Source: RGIG7300 sp045133915
GTDB taxonomy: Bacteria; Bacillota; Clostridia; Oscillospirales; CAG-272
Length of the DNA: 23,784 nt
Direction: 5' to 3'
Assembly (NCBI GenBank): GCA_045133915.1
Contig: JBGUUX010000034.1
Span: 1 to 23,784, forward strand
Made by a program: the position numbers and the translations under genes. Of this stretch, positions 1 through 7,084 are shown piece after piece. Position 1 is the stretch's first letter, and each line of letters begins with the position of its first letter. The notes beneath the pieces are model-generated. The model had not been told where the DNA came from. It made no database searches and worked only from the letters and a program-made list of their open reading frames with translations.

Positions 1-534
1 GCCGGGGCTTATAACGTGGGCTCTGACACCCTTTTTGTAATATTCCTTACTCAGTGCCTTGGTAAAGCCCAAAAGTGCGTGCTTTGAGGCAGAATAAACG
101 CTCTGGAGGGCATAGCCCTTATGTGCGGTAACAGATGCTATATTGATAACCGTTCCGCAGCCCGATCTCTCAAGATAAGGCAGCGCACTCTGACAAAGGA
201 GGAAGGGCGCACGGACGTTTGTGTTCATTATCTTGTCGTACTCTTCCATTGTAATGTCACAAAAAGCCTGAGACTGGGCTACACCTGCATTATTGATAAC
301 AACGTCGATACCGCCGTATACCTCGACGGTCTTTTCTACGGCTGACTTTACGTAGCTGTCGTCACATATATCTCCCGCAAGTATAAGACAGTCTCTGCCA
401 TTTGCGGTCTTTTTGAGCTTTTCTTCGTTTCTGCCCATAAGTACAAGCTTAAAATCAAGACCGAACAGAGCCTCGGCTATGGCAGAGCCTATTCCGCCGC
501 CTGCTCCGGTTATAATACAAACCTTATTTTTCAT
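1..534 (-). CDS. Short-chain dehydrogenase/reductase, 3' end beyond window
   Basis: NAD(P)-dependent classical SDR oxidoreductase; the first 178 residues are present and the gene continues past the window start. Seen on the minus strand: Rossmann dinucleotide motif TGAGGGIG at residues 9-16, NNAG at 81-84, and the catalytic set Ser134 (in INIAS), Tyr147 and Lys151 (YSASK). The first ATG (534-532) is preceded by AGAGG about seven bases upstream, which supports this start. The closest familiar relatives are FabG-like 3-oxoacyl-ACP reductases and sugar/alcohol dehydrogenases; the substrate cannot be told from this part. It is transcribed divergently from dnaA, where many Firmicutes have rpmH-rnpA. 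A strong promoter inside a palindrome lies just upstream, so it is probably regulated by its own repressor. Confidence 0.9.
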   Translation of the reverse strand, partial: MKNKVCIITGAGGGIGSAIAEALFGLDFKLVLMGRNEEKLKKTANGRDCLILAGDICDDSYVKSAVEKTVEVYGGIDVVINNAGVAQSQAFCDITMEEYDKIMNTNVRAPFLLCQSALPYLERSGCGTVINIASVTAHKGYALQSVYSASKHALLGFTKALSKEYYKKGVRAHVISPG

Positions 535-563
535 TTTGATACCTCTTTTGCTCTCGGCATTAA

Positions 564-598
564 AAATCACTCTAAGGTATTGTACCATAGAGTGATTT
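564..598. promoter_or_regulatory. 35-bp palindromic operator over the SDR -10 box
   Basis: Outer arms AAATCACTCTA (564-574) and TAGAGTGATTT (588-598) are perfect complements. Inner arms GGTA (576-579) and TACC (583-586) continue the symmetry around a 3-nt centre, with one A-A mismatch. The palindrome is centred on the minus-strand -10 box, the usual place for a repressor site. No regulator gene is visible in the window. Confidence 0.6.
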
Positions 599-608
599 CT
601 TTTGTCAA
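579..608 (-). promoter_or_regulatory. Sigma-70-type promoter of the SDR gene
   Basis: On the minus strand there is TTGACA (608-603), an 18-nt spacer, and TACAAT (584-579). The -35 is a perfect consensus and the -10 has one mismatch. The predicted start of transcription near 572 leaves a short leader before the SDR start codon at 534. Confidence 0.75.
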
Positions 609-653
609 TCAGATAACTTTCCCCTGATTTTCGGATTTTCTTTGTAAATTTTC

Positions 654-720
654 TATTAATAATAAAATAATATTATTTATTTATATATTATTTTATATTA
701 TAATAATCTATAATTAACAT
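654..720 (+). promoter_or_regulatory. AT-rich tract and probable dnaA promoter region
   Basis: Positions 654-707 are 54 consecutive A/T bases. Two TATAAT sequences occur (699-704 and 709-714) but neither has a convincing -35 at 17 nt, so the exact promoter is unresolved. I see no DnaA box in this stretch, so it does not look like part of the origin itself. Confidence 0.4.
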
Positions 721-749
721 AGTGTTGAAAATGTTAGACTATAAATGTG

Positions 750-755
750 AAAGGA
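750..755 (+). promoter_or_regulatory. RBS that fixes the dnaA start
   Basis: AAAGGA lies 8 nt before ATG 764. The upstream in-frame GTG at 722 has no comparable site and would add 14 residues not expected in DnaA, so ATG 764 is preferred. Confidence 0.75.
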
Positions 756-763
756 CGTATAAG

Positions 764-2137
764 ATGCAATCATTTGACGACGTATGGGCCGTTATATGCG
801 AGGCCATGAACGAAGAATATTCAAGACCCTTTATCAATGTTTGGTTTGCCAATCTAAAGCTTGCCTTTCTTGACGAAAATACCGCAGTATTTATTGCAAA
901 ATCAGAATTTTTCCGTAACGGTATCGAGAAACAGCACAAGGATAAGATTTCAAAGTATCTCATAAACACCTTAGGCTATGACGTTGACATAGTTGTACTT
1001 AACGATGAGGAAGGTCCTCACGATCTGTCGGTATATACAAGAGGCAACGGTGTACCCGCAGCCGAAAACAAGCCTGAGACCGCCATGCCCGAGATAGATA
1101 TCCCTCAGGCGGTACAAAATCACAGCTACACCTTTGACAACTTTATAGTAGGATCGTCAAACAAGTTTGCTCACGCCGCATCTATGGCTGTGGCAAACAA
1201 CCCCATAGACAACGAGTATAATCCCCTCTTTATCCACGGACCCTCGGGTCTGGGTAAGACCCATCTGCTCAACGCTATAATGAACCGTATGCGTGAGCAT
1301 AACCCCGCAGCCAAGATAGTTTACGTTAAGGGTGACGACTTTACCAACAAGCTTATCGAGGCTATTACCAACAAGACCACCGCAGAGTTCAGAAACACCT
1401 TCCGTACCGTGGACGCCCTCTTAATAGACGACGTACAGTTTATTGCAGGTAAAGAGTCTACACAGGAGGAGTTCTTCCATACCTTTAACGCCATATACGA
1501 GGAAGGCGGACAGATAATCCTTGCTTCCGACCGTCCCCCAAGAGAAATGGCTACCCTTGAGGACAGACTGCAGAACCGTTTTGAATCGGGTATCCTTGCA
1601 GACATCCAGCCCCCCAACCTTGAGCTACGTATAGCTATCATGAAGGACAAGGCGGCAAAGAAGGGCGTTGATATATCCTACGATATACTGAACTACTTAG
1701 CCGAGAACCTTACCTCTAACGTAAGACAGCTTGAAGGCGCTATAAACAAGATATGCGCTCAGAGCTTCCTTATCAATACTCCCATAAGCCTTGAGATGGC
1801 AAAGACCGCCGTTGCGGATATGATATCTCCCAAGGTAGCCGCAAACGTTTCTCCCGATCTTATTATCGAGACGGTGTCCCGTAGAGACGGAATATCTGTT
1901 GACGATATCAAGAGCAAGAAGCGTACAAGCTCTATAGCCTTCTCCAGACACAAGTGTGCTTATCTGATACATAAGCTCACCGATATGAGCTACGGCAAGA
2001 TAGGCGAGATATTTAAGCGTGACAGAACCACCATGATGTCTTCGGTAGAGTCGGTTACAAACGAGATAAAGATCAACTCTATCTACGAAGAGGAGATCAA
2101 CTCACTTATCCGTGAGATCAAGGGCGAAGAGGCATAA
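764..2137 (+). CDS. dnaA: Chromosomal replication initiator DnaA
   Basis: AAA+ initiator that binds DnaA boxes and opens the origin; 457 residues from ATG 764, a normal length. Seen: N-terminal domain I beginning MQSFDDVW, Walker A GPSGLGKT (159-166), Walker B with Asp222-Asp223 (LLIDDVQF), and a C-terminal helix-turn-helix domain IV (KKRTSSIAFSRHK). Odd: the DNA-binding signature usually written GGRDHTTV reads KRDRTTM here, one residue shorter and with Arg421 in place of the His that contacts the box in E. coli (His434). The stop codon sits in the loop of a small hairpin. The gene is followed by a 450-bp origin-like spacer and then dnaN. Likely autoregulated through the nearby boxes (family knowledge). 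Confidence 0.97.
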   Translation: MQSFDDVWAVICEAMNEEYSRPFINVWFANLKLAFLDENTAVFIAKSEFFRNGIEKQHKDKISKYLINTLGYDVDIVVLNDEEGPHDLSVYTRGNGVPAAENKPETAMPEIDIPQAVQNHSYTFDNFIVGSSNKFAHAASMAVANNPIDNEYNPLFIHGPSGLGKTHLLNAIMNRMREHNPAAKIVYVKGDDFTNKLIEAITNKTTAEFRNTFRTVDALLIDDVQFIAGKESTQEEFFHTFNAIYEEGGQIILASDRPPREMATLEDRLQNRFESGILADIQPPNLELRIAIMKDKAAKKGVDISYDILNYLAENLTSNVRQLEGAINKICAQSFLINTPISLEMAKTAVADMISPKVAANVSPDLIIETVSRRDGISVDDIKSKKRTSSIAFSRHKCAYLIHKLTDMSYGKIGEIFKRDRTTMMSSVESVTNEIKINSIYEEEINSLIREIKGEEA

Positions 2138-2143
2138 TGCCTC
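2129..2143 (+). other. Hairpin enclosing the dnaA stop codon
   Basis: GAGGCA and TGCCTC flank the TAA stop as a perfect 6-bp stem. A second weak stem, GGTATA (2145-2150) with TATACC (2164-2169), follows. No U-tract follows either, so I do not call a terminator; it may affect mRNA stability or polymerase pausing. Confidence 0.35.
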
Positions 2144-2261
2144 GGGTATACTACGCTCTGCATTATACCGTATATCCTTGATAGGTTCCACGTAATTAAG
2201 GTATCGGTAAAAGCAGTAAAATAAGTATAATATATCATATATACAAACTGTGTTAAAAAGC

Positions 2262-2283
2262 GGCAAGTTGCCGAACCCATACT
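2262..2283 (+). repeat. Short hairpin element, copy 1 (after dnaA)
   Basis: GGCAAGTTGCC, then 4 nt, then CCATACT. The same arrangement with identical spacing occurs after recA. The hairpin here extends to CGGCAAGTTGCCG. Confidence 0.5.
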
Positions 2284-2346
2284 GCGCCCTTTTGTGTAGT
2301 GATACAAATCACACGGAATAGAGAAAATTCCTATATATTTAAAAAG

Positions 2347-2355
2347 TTTTCCACA
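2347..2355 (+). other. DnaA box 1 (TTTTCCACA)
   Basis: One mismatch to the TTATCCACA consensus. It forms a tandem pair with the next box at 11-bp (one helical turn) spacing. Confidence 0.75.
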
Positions 2356-2357
2356 CC

Positions 2358-2366
2358 TTTTCCACA
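2358..2366 (+). other. DnaA box 2 (TTTTCCACA)
   Basis: Same sequence and orientation as the preceding box, 11 bp downstream. Confidence 0.75.
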
Positions 2367-2394
2367 TGTTATTAACTTGTTTTCCGACGGAAAA

Positions 2395-2403
2395 AGTGGA
2401 AAA
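2395..2403 (-). other. DnaA box 3 (TTTTCCACT, reverse)
   Basis: AGTGGAAAA on the plus strand. Two mismatches to TTATCCACA, in the opposite orientation to its neighbours. Confidence 0.5.
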
Positions 2404-2421
2404 CCGACAGGGCAAAAAAAG

Positions 2422-2430
2422 TTATCCAAA
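2422..2430 (+). other. DnaA box 4 (TTATCCAAA)
   Basis: Single mismatch at position 8 of the consensus TTATCCACA. Confidence 0.55.
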
Positions 2431-2498
2431 AATATCCTCTCTGTATAAACACCCGGGTGTGGAGGCATAAACGCCCACCGTATAAGGGCAGAGTACAC

Positions 2499-2507
2499 TT
2501 TTCCACG
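2499..2507 (+). other. DnaA box 5 (TTTTCCACG), proximal to unwinding region
   Basis: Lies just before the GC-rich step and the trio tract, the position of the essential loading boxes in the B. subtilis origin. Confidence 0.65.
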
Positions 2508-2520
2508 GTTTCCCACCCCC

Positions 2521-2538
2521 CTACTACCACTGTTACTA
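2521..2538 (+). other. DnaA-trio-like element
   Basis: The 3-nt phase reads CTA CTA CCA CTG TTA CTA, i.e. GAT/AAT-type trios on the opposite strand with two degenerate units in the middle. It follows CCCCC and leads into an A/T-rich stretch. Trios load DnaA onto single strands in the published model. Confidence 0.6.
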
Positions 2539-2575
2539 ATTTATCTTTTATATATTTATTTTTATTTTAATTTAA
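2539..2575. other. AT-rich DNA unwinding element
   Basis: Only one C interrupts about 37 A/T bases immediately downstream of the trio-like tract. It ends at the AAAGGA that serves dnaN. Confidence 0.6.
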
Positions 2576-2587
2576 AGGACGAAAAAA

Positions 2588-3736
2588 ATGAAAGCGATTT
2601 TTGAAAAGAGCATACTTCTGGATGCTATACTTCCTGCACTGGGATCTGTATCCGGAAAGAATACCATCCCCGCTATAGAGGGTATCAACCTTAACTGCTC
2701 CGAGGAGGGTGTATGTGTTGTTACCGCATACGATCTTGAAAAGGGTTACCGTACCGAGATCTCCTGCGACGTTGTAAGAGCAGGTAACTATATTATAAAT
2801 GCTCAGAAGCTTTGCCAGATAGTTAAGGCAATGCCTTCCGGTTTTCTTACCCTTGATATAGACAGCAACAATATTGCAAAGATAATCAGCGGTAAGAGCG
2901 AGTTTGAGATCTACGCCATGAACGGCGCTGACTTCCCTCAGCTTCCCGCTCTTCGCGGTGACCACGGTTTTGTTATCAAGCAGAGCATACTGCGCAATAT
3001 GATAACAAAGACCCAGTTTGCCGTTGCCGCAAACGATATGAGACCCGAACTTAACGGCGCGTTCTTTAAGATAGAGGGAACAAAGCTTACCGTTGTATCC
3101 TGCGACGGCTCTAAGATGGCTATAAAGGAACAGATCACCGATCTTGAAAACAAGAACGATGACCAGAGTGAGCTTGATATGCAGTTCATTATCCCTGCAA
3201 AGACCCTTATCGAGATCATGAAGCTTCTTTCTGACAGCGACGATACCGTTTCTATCAGACTTACCAGAAAATACGTTATTCTCTTTATAGGCAAGGTAAT
3301 ATTCTTCTCCAGACTTATTGAGAACGAGTATATTGATTACAACAGATTCCTCCCCAAGGCTCCCAAGACCTTTGTTAAGATCGATTGTGAGGCGTTTTTA
3401 GGCGCTTTAGAGCGTGCTTCGCTGGTTACAGAGGATAAGACCATGGGTCAGGCTAAATCTATCCTCAGATGCAATTTTGAGGACGGTATGCTTAAAATAT
3501 CTTCCGTATCCGTTTCGGGTAAGGTATACGACGAGATATTTACCGAAAAAGAGGGCGAGGATATCATGATAGGCTTTAACTGCCGCTATCTGCTTGACGC
3601 TCTTCGTTCCTGCGACAGCGAAAAGCTTAAGCTCAGCCTTACAAGTCAGCTTATGGGTATGACCATACAGCCTGCAGAGGAAAGCGAAGACGGAACCTTT
3701 ACCTTCCTCGTGCTCCCCGTAAAGATCAAGGAGTAA
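2588..3736 (+). CDS. dnaN: DNA polymerase III beta subunit (sliding clamp)
   Basis: Ring-shaped processivity clamp that tethers polymerase III to DNA; 382 residues, close to the usual 365-380. The N-terminus (MKAIFEKSILLDAILPALGSV) and the C-terminal strand ending FLVLPVKIKE match the three-fold clamp architecture, and the position between oriC and recF is diagnostic. Start: AAAGGA lies 7 nt before ATG 2588. The last base of its TAA stop is the first base of a short tandem repeat. I see no unusual residues. Confidence 0.96.
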   Translation: MKAIFEKSILLDAILPALGSVSGKNTIPAIEGINLNCSEEGVCVVTAYDLEKGYRTEISCDVVRAGNYIINAQKLCQIVKAMPSGFLTLDIDSNNIAKIISGKSEFEIYAMNGADFPQLPALRGDHGFVIKQSILRNMITKTQFAVAANDMRPELNGAFFKIEGTKLTVVSCDGSKMAIKEQITDLENKNDDQSELDMQFIIPAKTLIEIMKLLSDSDDTVSIRLTRKYVILFIGKVIFFSRLIENEYIDYNRFLPKAPKTFVKIDCEAFLGALERASLVTEDKTMGQAKSILRCNFEDGMLKISSVSVSGKVYDEIFTEKEGEDIMIGFNCRYLLDALRSCDSEKLKLSLTSQLMGMTIQPAEESEDGTFTFLVLPVKIKE

Positions 3737-3763
3737 TTCGGAATTCGAAATTCGGAATTCGGA
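3736..3763 (+). repeat. Four tandem 7-bp units (ATTCGGA)
   Basis: ATTCGGA, ATTCGAA, ATTCGGA, ATTCGGA follow directly after dnaN, then a degenerate ATTAAAA. Three overlapping GAATTC sites result. It probably belongs to a dispersed intergenic repeat together with the adjoining hairpin (inference). Confidence 0.7.
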
Positions 3764-3773
3764 ATTAAAAGTA

Positions 3774-3795
3774 GATTTTTGCAAAAGCAAAAATC
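3774..3795 (+). other. Perfect 9-bp hairpin before recF
   Basis: GATTTTTGC (3774-3782), loop AAAA, GCAAAAATC (3787-3795). No U-run follows, so it is not a standard terminator. It sits only 5-15 nt before the candidate recF starts and could mask or space the recF ribosome binding site. Confidence 0.55.
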
Positions 3796-3810
3796 AAATT
3801 GGTGAAAATA

Positions 3811-4893
3811 TTGTTTTGTAAAAAGATAATATATAAAGATTTCAGAAATATAGAGAACGCTTCACTTGAGTTCTGTCCGGGAACAAATATATTTGTCGGT
3901 CAGAACGCAGAGGGAAAGACCTCGGCGGTAGAGGGGATATATCTCTTTGCCAGAGGTAAGAGCTTCCGCAGTCAGCACGATATAGATATGATCCGTTTTG
4001 ACTGCGACTATGCAAGCATTGATATGGAGTTTAACGATACCCGACGGGAGCATAAGATGCGTATAGCCTACAGCCGTGACGGCAGAAGGTTATGTAAGCA
4101 TAACGGAGTGGATATCAAAAAGCTCTCCGAGTTCATCGGACATTTCAGAGCCGTGATATTCTGTCCCAATCACCTGTCCCTTGTAAAGGACGGTCCAAGT
4201 GTCAGAAGATCCTTTATAGATACTGCTATCTCACAGATACAGCCTTCCTACGTCGGTCTGCTGCAAAAATATAACAGTATTCTTTCACAGCGTAACGCTC
4301 TTATAAAAAACGCGTATTTTCAGAGAGACGTGTTTGACGCTACCGTAGAGTACTGGTCGGAGCAGCTTGCCGAGGCAGCCGAAAGGATAAGCAAAAAAAG
4401 AGCGTGGTATACTGATACGCTTTCCGAGTATTCAAACGCTCTTATAGGTGATATGACCGGTGGCAGGGAAGAGCTTAAAATTTCTTACCGAAGCCAAAAA
4501 ACAAAAGAAGAATATTTTAAAGAGCTTTGCTCAAATCACGAAAGAGAGCTTAAATACGGTTCCACCCTGTACGGAGTCCATAAGGACGACCTTGATATAG
4601 AGCTGTTGGGCAGGGATGCCAGAAGCTTTGCCTCACAGGGTCAGCAGAGAAGTATTGCTTTGGCTCTGAAGTTAAGCGAGGGTGAGATATCCCGTAAGGA
4701 ATGCGGAAGCTATCCCGTATTTTTGCTTGACGACGTATTAAGCGAGCTTGACAATAAAAGGCGAGAATATATACTGTCCGGTTTAAAGGACAGGCAAACC
4801 TTTATAACATCTTGTAACGAGGATGATTTTAAAGATATAGGCAATGCTGTAACCTATACAGTAAATCAAGGAAAATTTGATATTCAAAATTAA
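3811..4893 (+). CDS. recF: DNA replication and repair protein RecF
   Basis: SMC-like ATPase that helps load RecA at single-strand gaps. Seen: Walker A GQNAEGKT (about residues 30-37), the ABC-type signature region FASQGQQRSIALALKL and Walker B YPVFLLDDVLSELD near the C-terminus. The start is uncertain: TTG 3799 and GTG 3802 are in frame without a good RBS, while TTG 3811 has GGTGA at 3801-3805 five bases upstream and gives MFCKKIIYKDFRN, which matches how RecF usually begins; I prefer 3811 (360 residues). A non-ATG start plus an upstream hairpin implies low expression. It is followed by remB after 5 nt, as in B. subtilis. Confidence 0.94.
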   Translation: MFCKKIIYKDFRNIENASLEFCPGTNIFVGQNAEGKTSAVEGIYLFARGKSFRSQHDIDMIRFDCDYASIDMEFNDTRREHKMRIAYSRDGRRLCKHNGVDIKKLSEFIGHFRAVIFCPNHLSLVKDGPSVRRSFIDTAISQIQPSYVGLLQKYNSILSQRNALIKNAYFQRDVFDATVEYWSEQLAEAAERISKKRAWYTDTLSEYSNALIGDMTGGREELKISYRSQKTKEEYFKELCSNHERELKYGSTLYGVHKDDLDIELLGRDARSFASQGQQRSIALALKLSEGEISRKECGSYPVFLLDDVLSELDNKRREYILSGLKDRQTFITSCNEDDFKDIGNAVTYTVNQGKFDIQN

Positions 4894-4898
4894 CCGTT

Positions 4899-5150
4899 AT
4901 GTATATTCATCTTGGCAATAACGCCGTTTTAAGAAAAAAGAAAATTATAGGTATCTTTGATATGGACACCTCTACCCGTGCTCCCGATACGAGAGTGTAT
5001 CTCAGAAGAGCAGAAAAGGAAGGCAGAAGCGTTAACGTTAAATACGAGATACCAAAATCCTTTGTTGTGACAGAAGAAAACAAAGTGCTTCTGACACAGC
5101 TATCCCCCCAATCCCTTGCGGGACGATTGAAGAATAATAAACAGGATTAA
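4899..5150 (+). CDS. remB: RemB-like DUF370 protein
   Basis: Small 83-residue protein of the DUF370 (extracellular matrix regulatory RemA/RemB) family. It begins MYIHLGNNAVLRKKKIIGIFDMD, closely matching B. subtilis YaaB/RemB, which also lies between recF and gyrB. RemA proteins are DNA-binding activators of matrix genes; the role of RemB is less clear, so the function here is by family only. The basic C-terminus (LAGRLKNNKQD) is seen. The start ATG lies 5 nt after the recF stop with no strong RBS, which suggests translational coupling. Confidence 0.88.
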   Translation: MYIHLGNNAVLRKKKIIGIFDMDTSTRAPDTRVYLRRAEKEGRSVNVKYEIPKSFVVTEENKVLLTQLSPQSLAGRLKNNKQD

Positions 5151-5167
5151 AGATAAAAGGAGTTAAA

Positions 5168-7084
5168 ATGGACAAGGAAAACAACGTAACTTACGGTGAC
5201 AGTCAGATACAGGTACTGGAAGGTCTTGAAGCTGTAAGAGTAAGACCGGGTATGTACATCGGTACTACCTCTGAAAGCGGTCTGCACCATCTTATCTATG
5301 AGATAGTTGACAACTCTATAGACGAAGCTCTGGCAGGATACTGTGACAATATCACGGTAACCCTTGAAAAGGACGGTTCATGCTCGGTACGCGACGACGG
5401 CCGAGGTGTACCCTCGGGTATACATCCTACACAGAATCTGCCTACCCTTGAGGTAATATTCACCATCCTCCACGCAGGCGGTAAGTTCGGCGGCGGCGGA
5501 TACCAGATCGCAGGCGGTCTTCACGGTGTTGGTGCGTCAGTCGTTAACGCGCTGTCAAAGCGCCTTGAGGCAACAAACTGCCGTGACGGTCACGAATATA
5601 CCATTGCTTTTGAGCAGGGTAAGATAGTTGAACCCTTTAAGCAGGGCAAAGCTACCGATAAGCACGGACTTTACGTTCGTTTCTGGCCCGATCCCGAGAT
5701 ATTTGAAACAACTGTTTTCAAGGCTGACGTGGTAAGAAACAGACTTCGTGAGCAGTCCTTCCTTAACGCAGGTGTTTCTATCACTCTTATCGACGAAACG
5801 GGTGAGGAAAGAACAGAGGAAAACTTCTGCTACGAGGGCGGTATCAAGAGCTATGTAGAATTTGATAACCACCAAAGAGCCGTTGATCCCATCCACCCCG
5901 AGGTCATCTACGTAACCGGTAACAAGGGAACAAGCGTTGCTGAGGTTGCGCTTCAGTATAACGATTCCTTTACAGATTCCATAATCTCCTTTGCAAACAA
6001 CATGAAGACCATTGAGGGCGGTACCCACGAGACCGGCTTCAAGGCAGCTATAACCAAGGCTATTAACGATTACGGTAAAAAGACAGGCGCTCTTAAGGAT
6101 GCAGACAAGCTTGACGGTAAGGACGTCCGCGAGGGTCTGACCGCTATCATCAGCGTAAAGCTTGAGAACGCACAGTTTGAGTCTCAGACCAAGGCTAAGC
6201 TTGGTAACTCCTCTATCAGAACTCTGGTTGAGTCTATCGTTTCCGAAAAGCTCACTGAGTTTTTTGAAGAGAACCCCAAGACCGCAAAGATAATCCTTGA
6301 AAAGGGTATTACCGCGGCAAGAGCAAGAGAAGCGGCAAAGAAGGCAAGAGATACAGCCCGCCGTAAGGGTGCGCTGGAGTCCACCTCACTTCCCGGTAAG
6401 CTTTGGGACTGTCATACCAAGAACGTTGAGGAAAGCGAGCTTTTTCTTGTGGAGGGTAACTCTGCGGGCGGTTCCGCAAAGGACGGCCGTGACAGCTACT
6501 TCCAGGCTATCCTTCCCTTAAGAGGTAAGGTACTTAACGTTGAAAAGAGCAGACTTGATAAGATATATTCCAATCCCTCACTTATACCGATCATTCAGGC
6601 TCTTGGCTGCGGTATAGGCGACGATTTTGATAAATCAAAGCTCCGTTACGGCAAGCTTATACTTATGGCTGATGCGGACGTTGACGGTTCTCATATCAGA
6701 ATATTGCTTCTGACCTTCCTGTTCAGACATATGCGTCAGCTTATAGAGGACGGCCACGTATATCTGGCACAGCCTCCGCTCTACAAGGTATTTAAGGGCA
6801 AGCAGGTAAGATATGCCTTCTCTGATGAAGAAAGAGACGCTTATATTCAGGAGCTTGGTGTCAACGGTGTTGAGGCAAGCAGATATAAGGGTCTGGGTGA
6901 GATGAACCCCGAGCAGCTGAGCGAGACCACCATGGATCCCGAAAAGAGAGTGCTGCTGAGAGTCACCATGGAGGACGCAAGAGAATGCGACAGAATATTC
7001 TCCGTGCTTATGGGTGACAAGGTAGAGCCCCGACGTGAATTTATCGAAGCAAATGCAAGATATGCTACCGACCTTGACGTATGA
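5168..7084 (+). CDS. gyrB: DNA gyrase subunit B
   Basis: ATPase subunit of gyrase, which introduces negative supercoils; 638 residues, normal length. Seen: GHKL ATPase motifs with Glu45 and Asn49 (EIVDNSIDEA), DDGRG (76-80) and GGLHGVG (116-122); TOPRIM with Glu429 (VEGNSAGGSAK) and the metal-binding Asp502/504/506 (ADADVDGS); a C-terminal YKGLGEMNPEQL tail domain. RBS AAAGGAG precedes ATG 5168. Odd: Asn431 replaces the Asp of EGDSAGG, equivalent to E. coli Asp426. The stop overlaps the start of the downstream sugar kinase, which separates gyrB from gyrA. Confidence 0.97.
   Translation: MDKENNVTYGDSQIQVLEGLEAVRVRPGMYIGTTSESGLHHLIYEIVDNSIDEALAGYCDNITVTLEKDGSCSVRDDGRGVPSGIHPTQNLPTLEVIFTILHAGGKFGGGGYQIAGGLHGVGASVVNALSKRLEATNCRDGHEYTIAFEQGKIVEPFKQGKATDKHGLYVRFWPDPEIFETTVFKADVVRNRLREQSFLNAGVSITLIDETGEERTEENFCYEGGIKSYVEFDNHQRAVDPIHPEVIYVTGNKGTSVAEVALQYNDSFTDSIISFANNMKTIEGGTHETGFKAAITKAINDYGKKTGALKDADKLDGKDVREGLTAIISVKLENAQFESQTKAKLGNSSIRTLVESIVSEKLTEFFEENPKTAKIILEKGITAARAREAAKKARDTARRKGALESTSLPGKLWDCHTKNVEESELFLVEGNSAGGSAKDGRDSYFQAILPLRGKVLNVEKSRLDKIYSNPSLIPIIQALGCGIGDDFDKSKLRYGKLILMADADVDGSHIRILLLTFLFRHMRQLIEDGHVYLAQPPLYKVFKGKQVRYAFSDEERDAYIQELGVNGVEASRYKGLGEMNPEQLSETTMDPEKRVLLRVTMEDARECDRIFSVLMGDKVEPRREFIEANARYATDLDV

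Larger units (their letters stand above)
2138..2587. other. Probable oriC (dnaA-dnaN intergenic region)
   Basis: This 450-bp gene-free spacer has origin architecture. In order: small hairpins after dnaA (2145-2169), a GGCAAGTTGCC hairpin (2262-2272), DnaA boxes TTTTCCACA (2347-2355 and 2358-2366), reversed TTTTCCACT (2395-2403), TTATCCAAA (2422-2430) and TTTTCCACG (2499-2507), a GC-rich step (2507-2520), a DnaA-trio-like tract (2521-2538) and an AT-rich stretch (2539-2575) ending at the dnaN ribosome binding site. This matches the basal unwinding layout of the Bacillus subtilis origin. A dnaN promoter must also lie here; TATAAT at 2226-2231 is a candidate -10 without a clear -35. Confidence 0.85.

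Noticed and set aside
121..595. Plus-strand frames at 121-345 and 413-595.
   Set aside because: They are antisense to the minus-strand SDR, which has complete catalytic motifs and an RBS.
2458..2466. TGTGGAGGC as a further reversed DnaA box in the origin.
   Set aside because: Only the TCCACA core matches (three mismatches to TTATCCACA); too weak to list.
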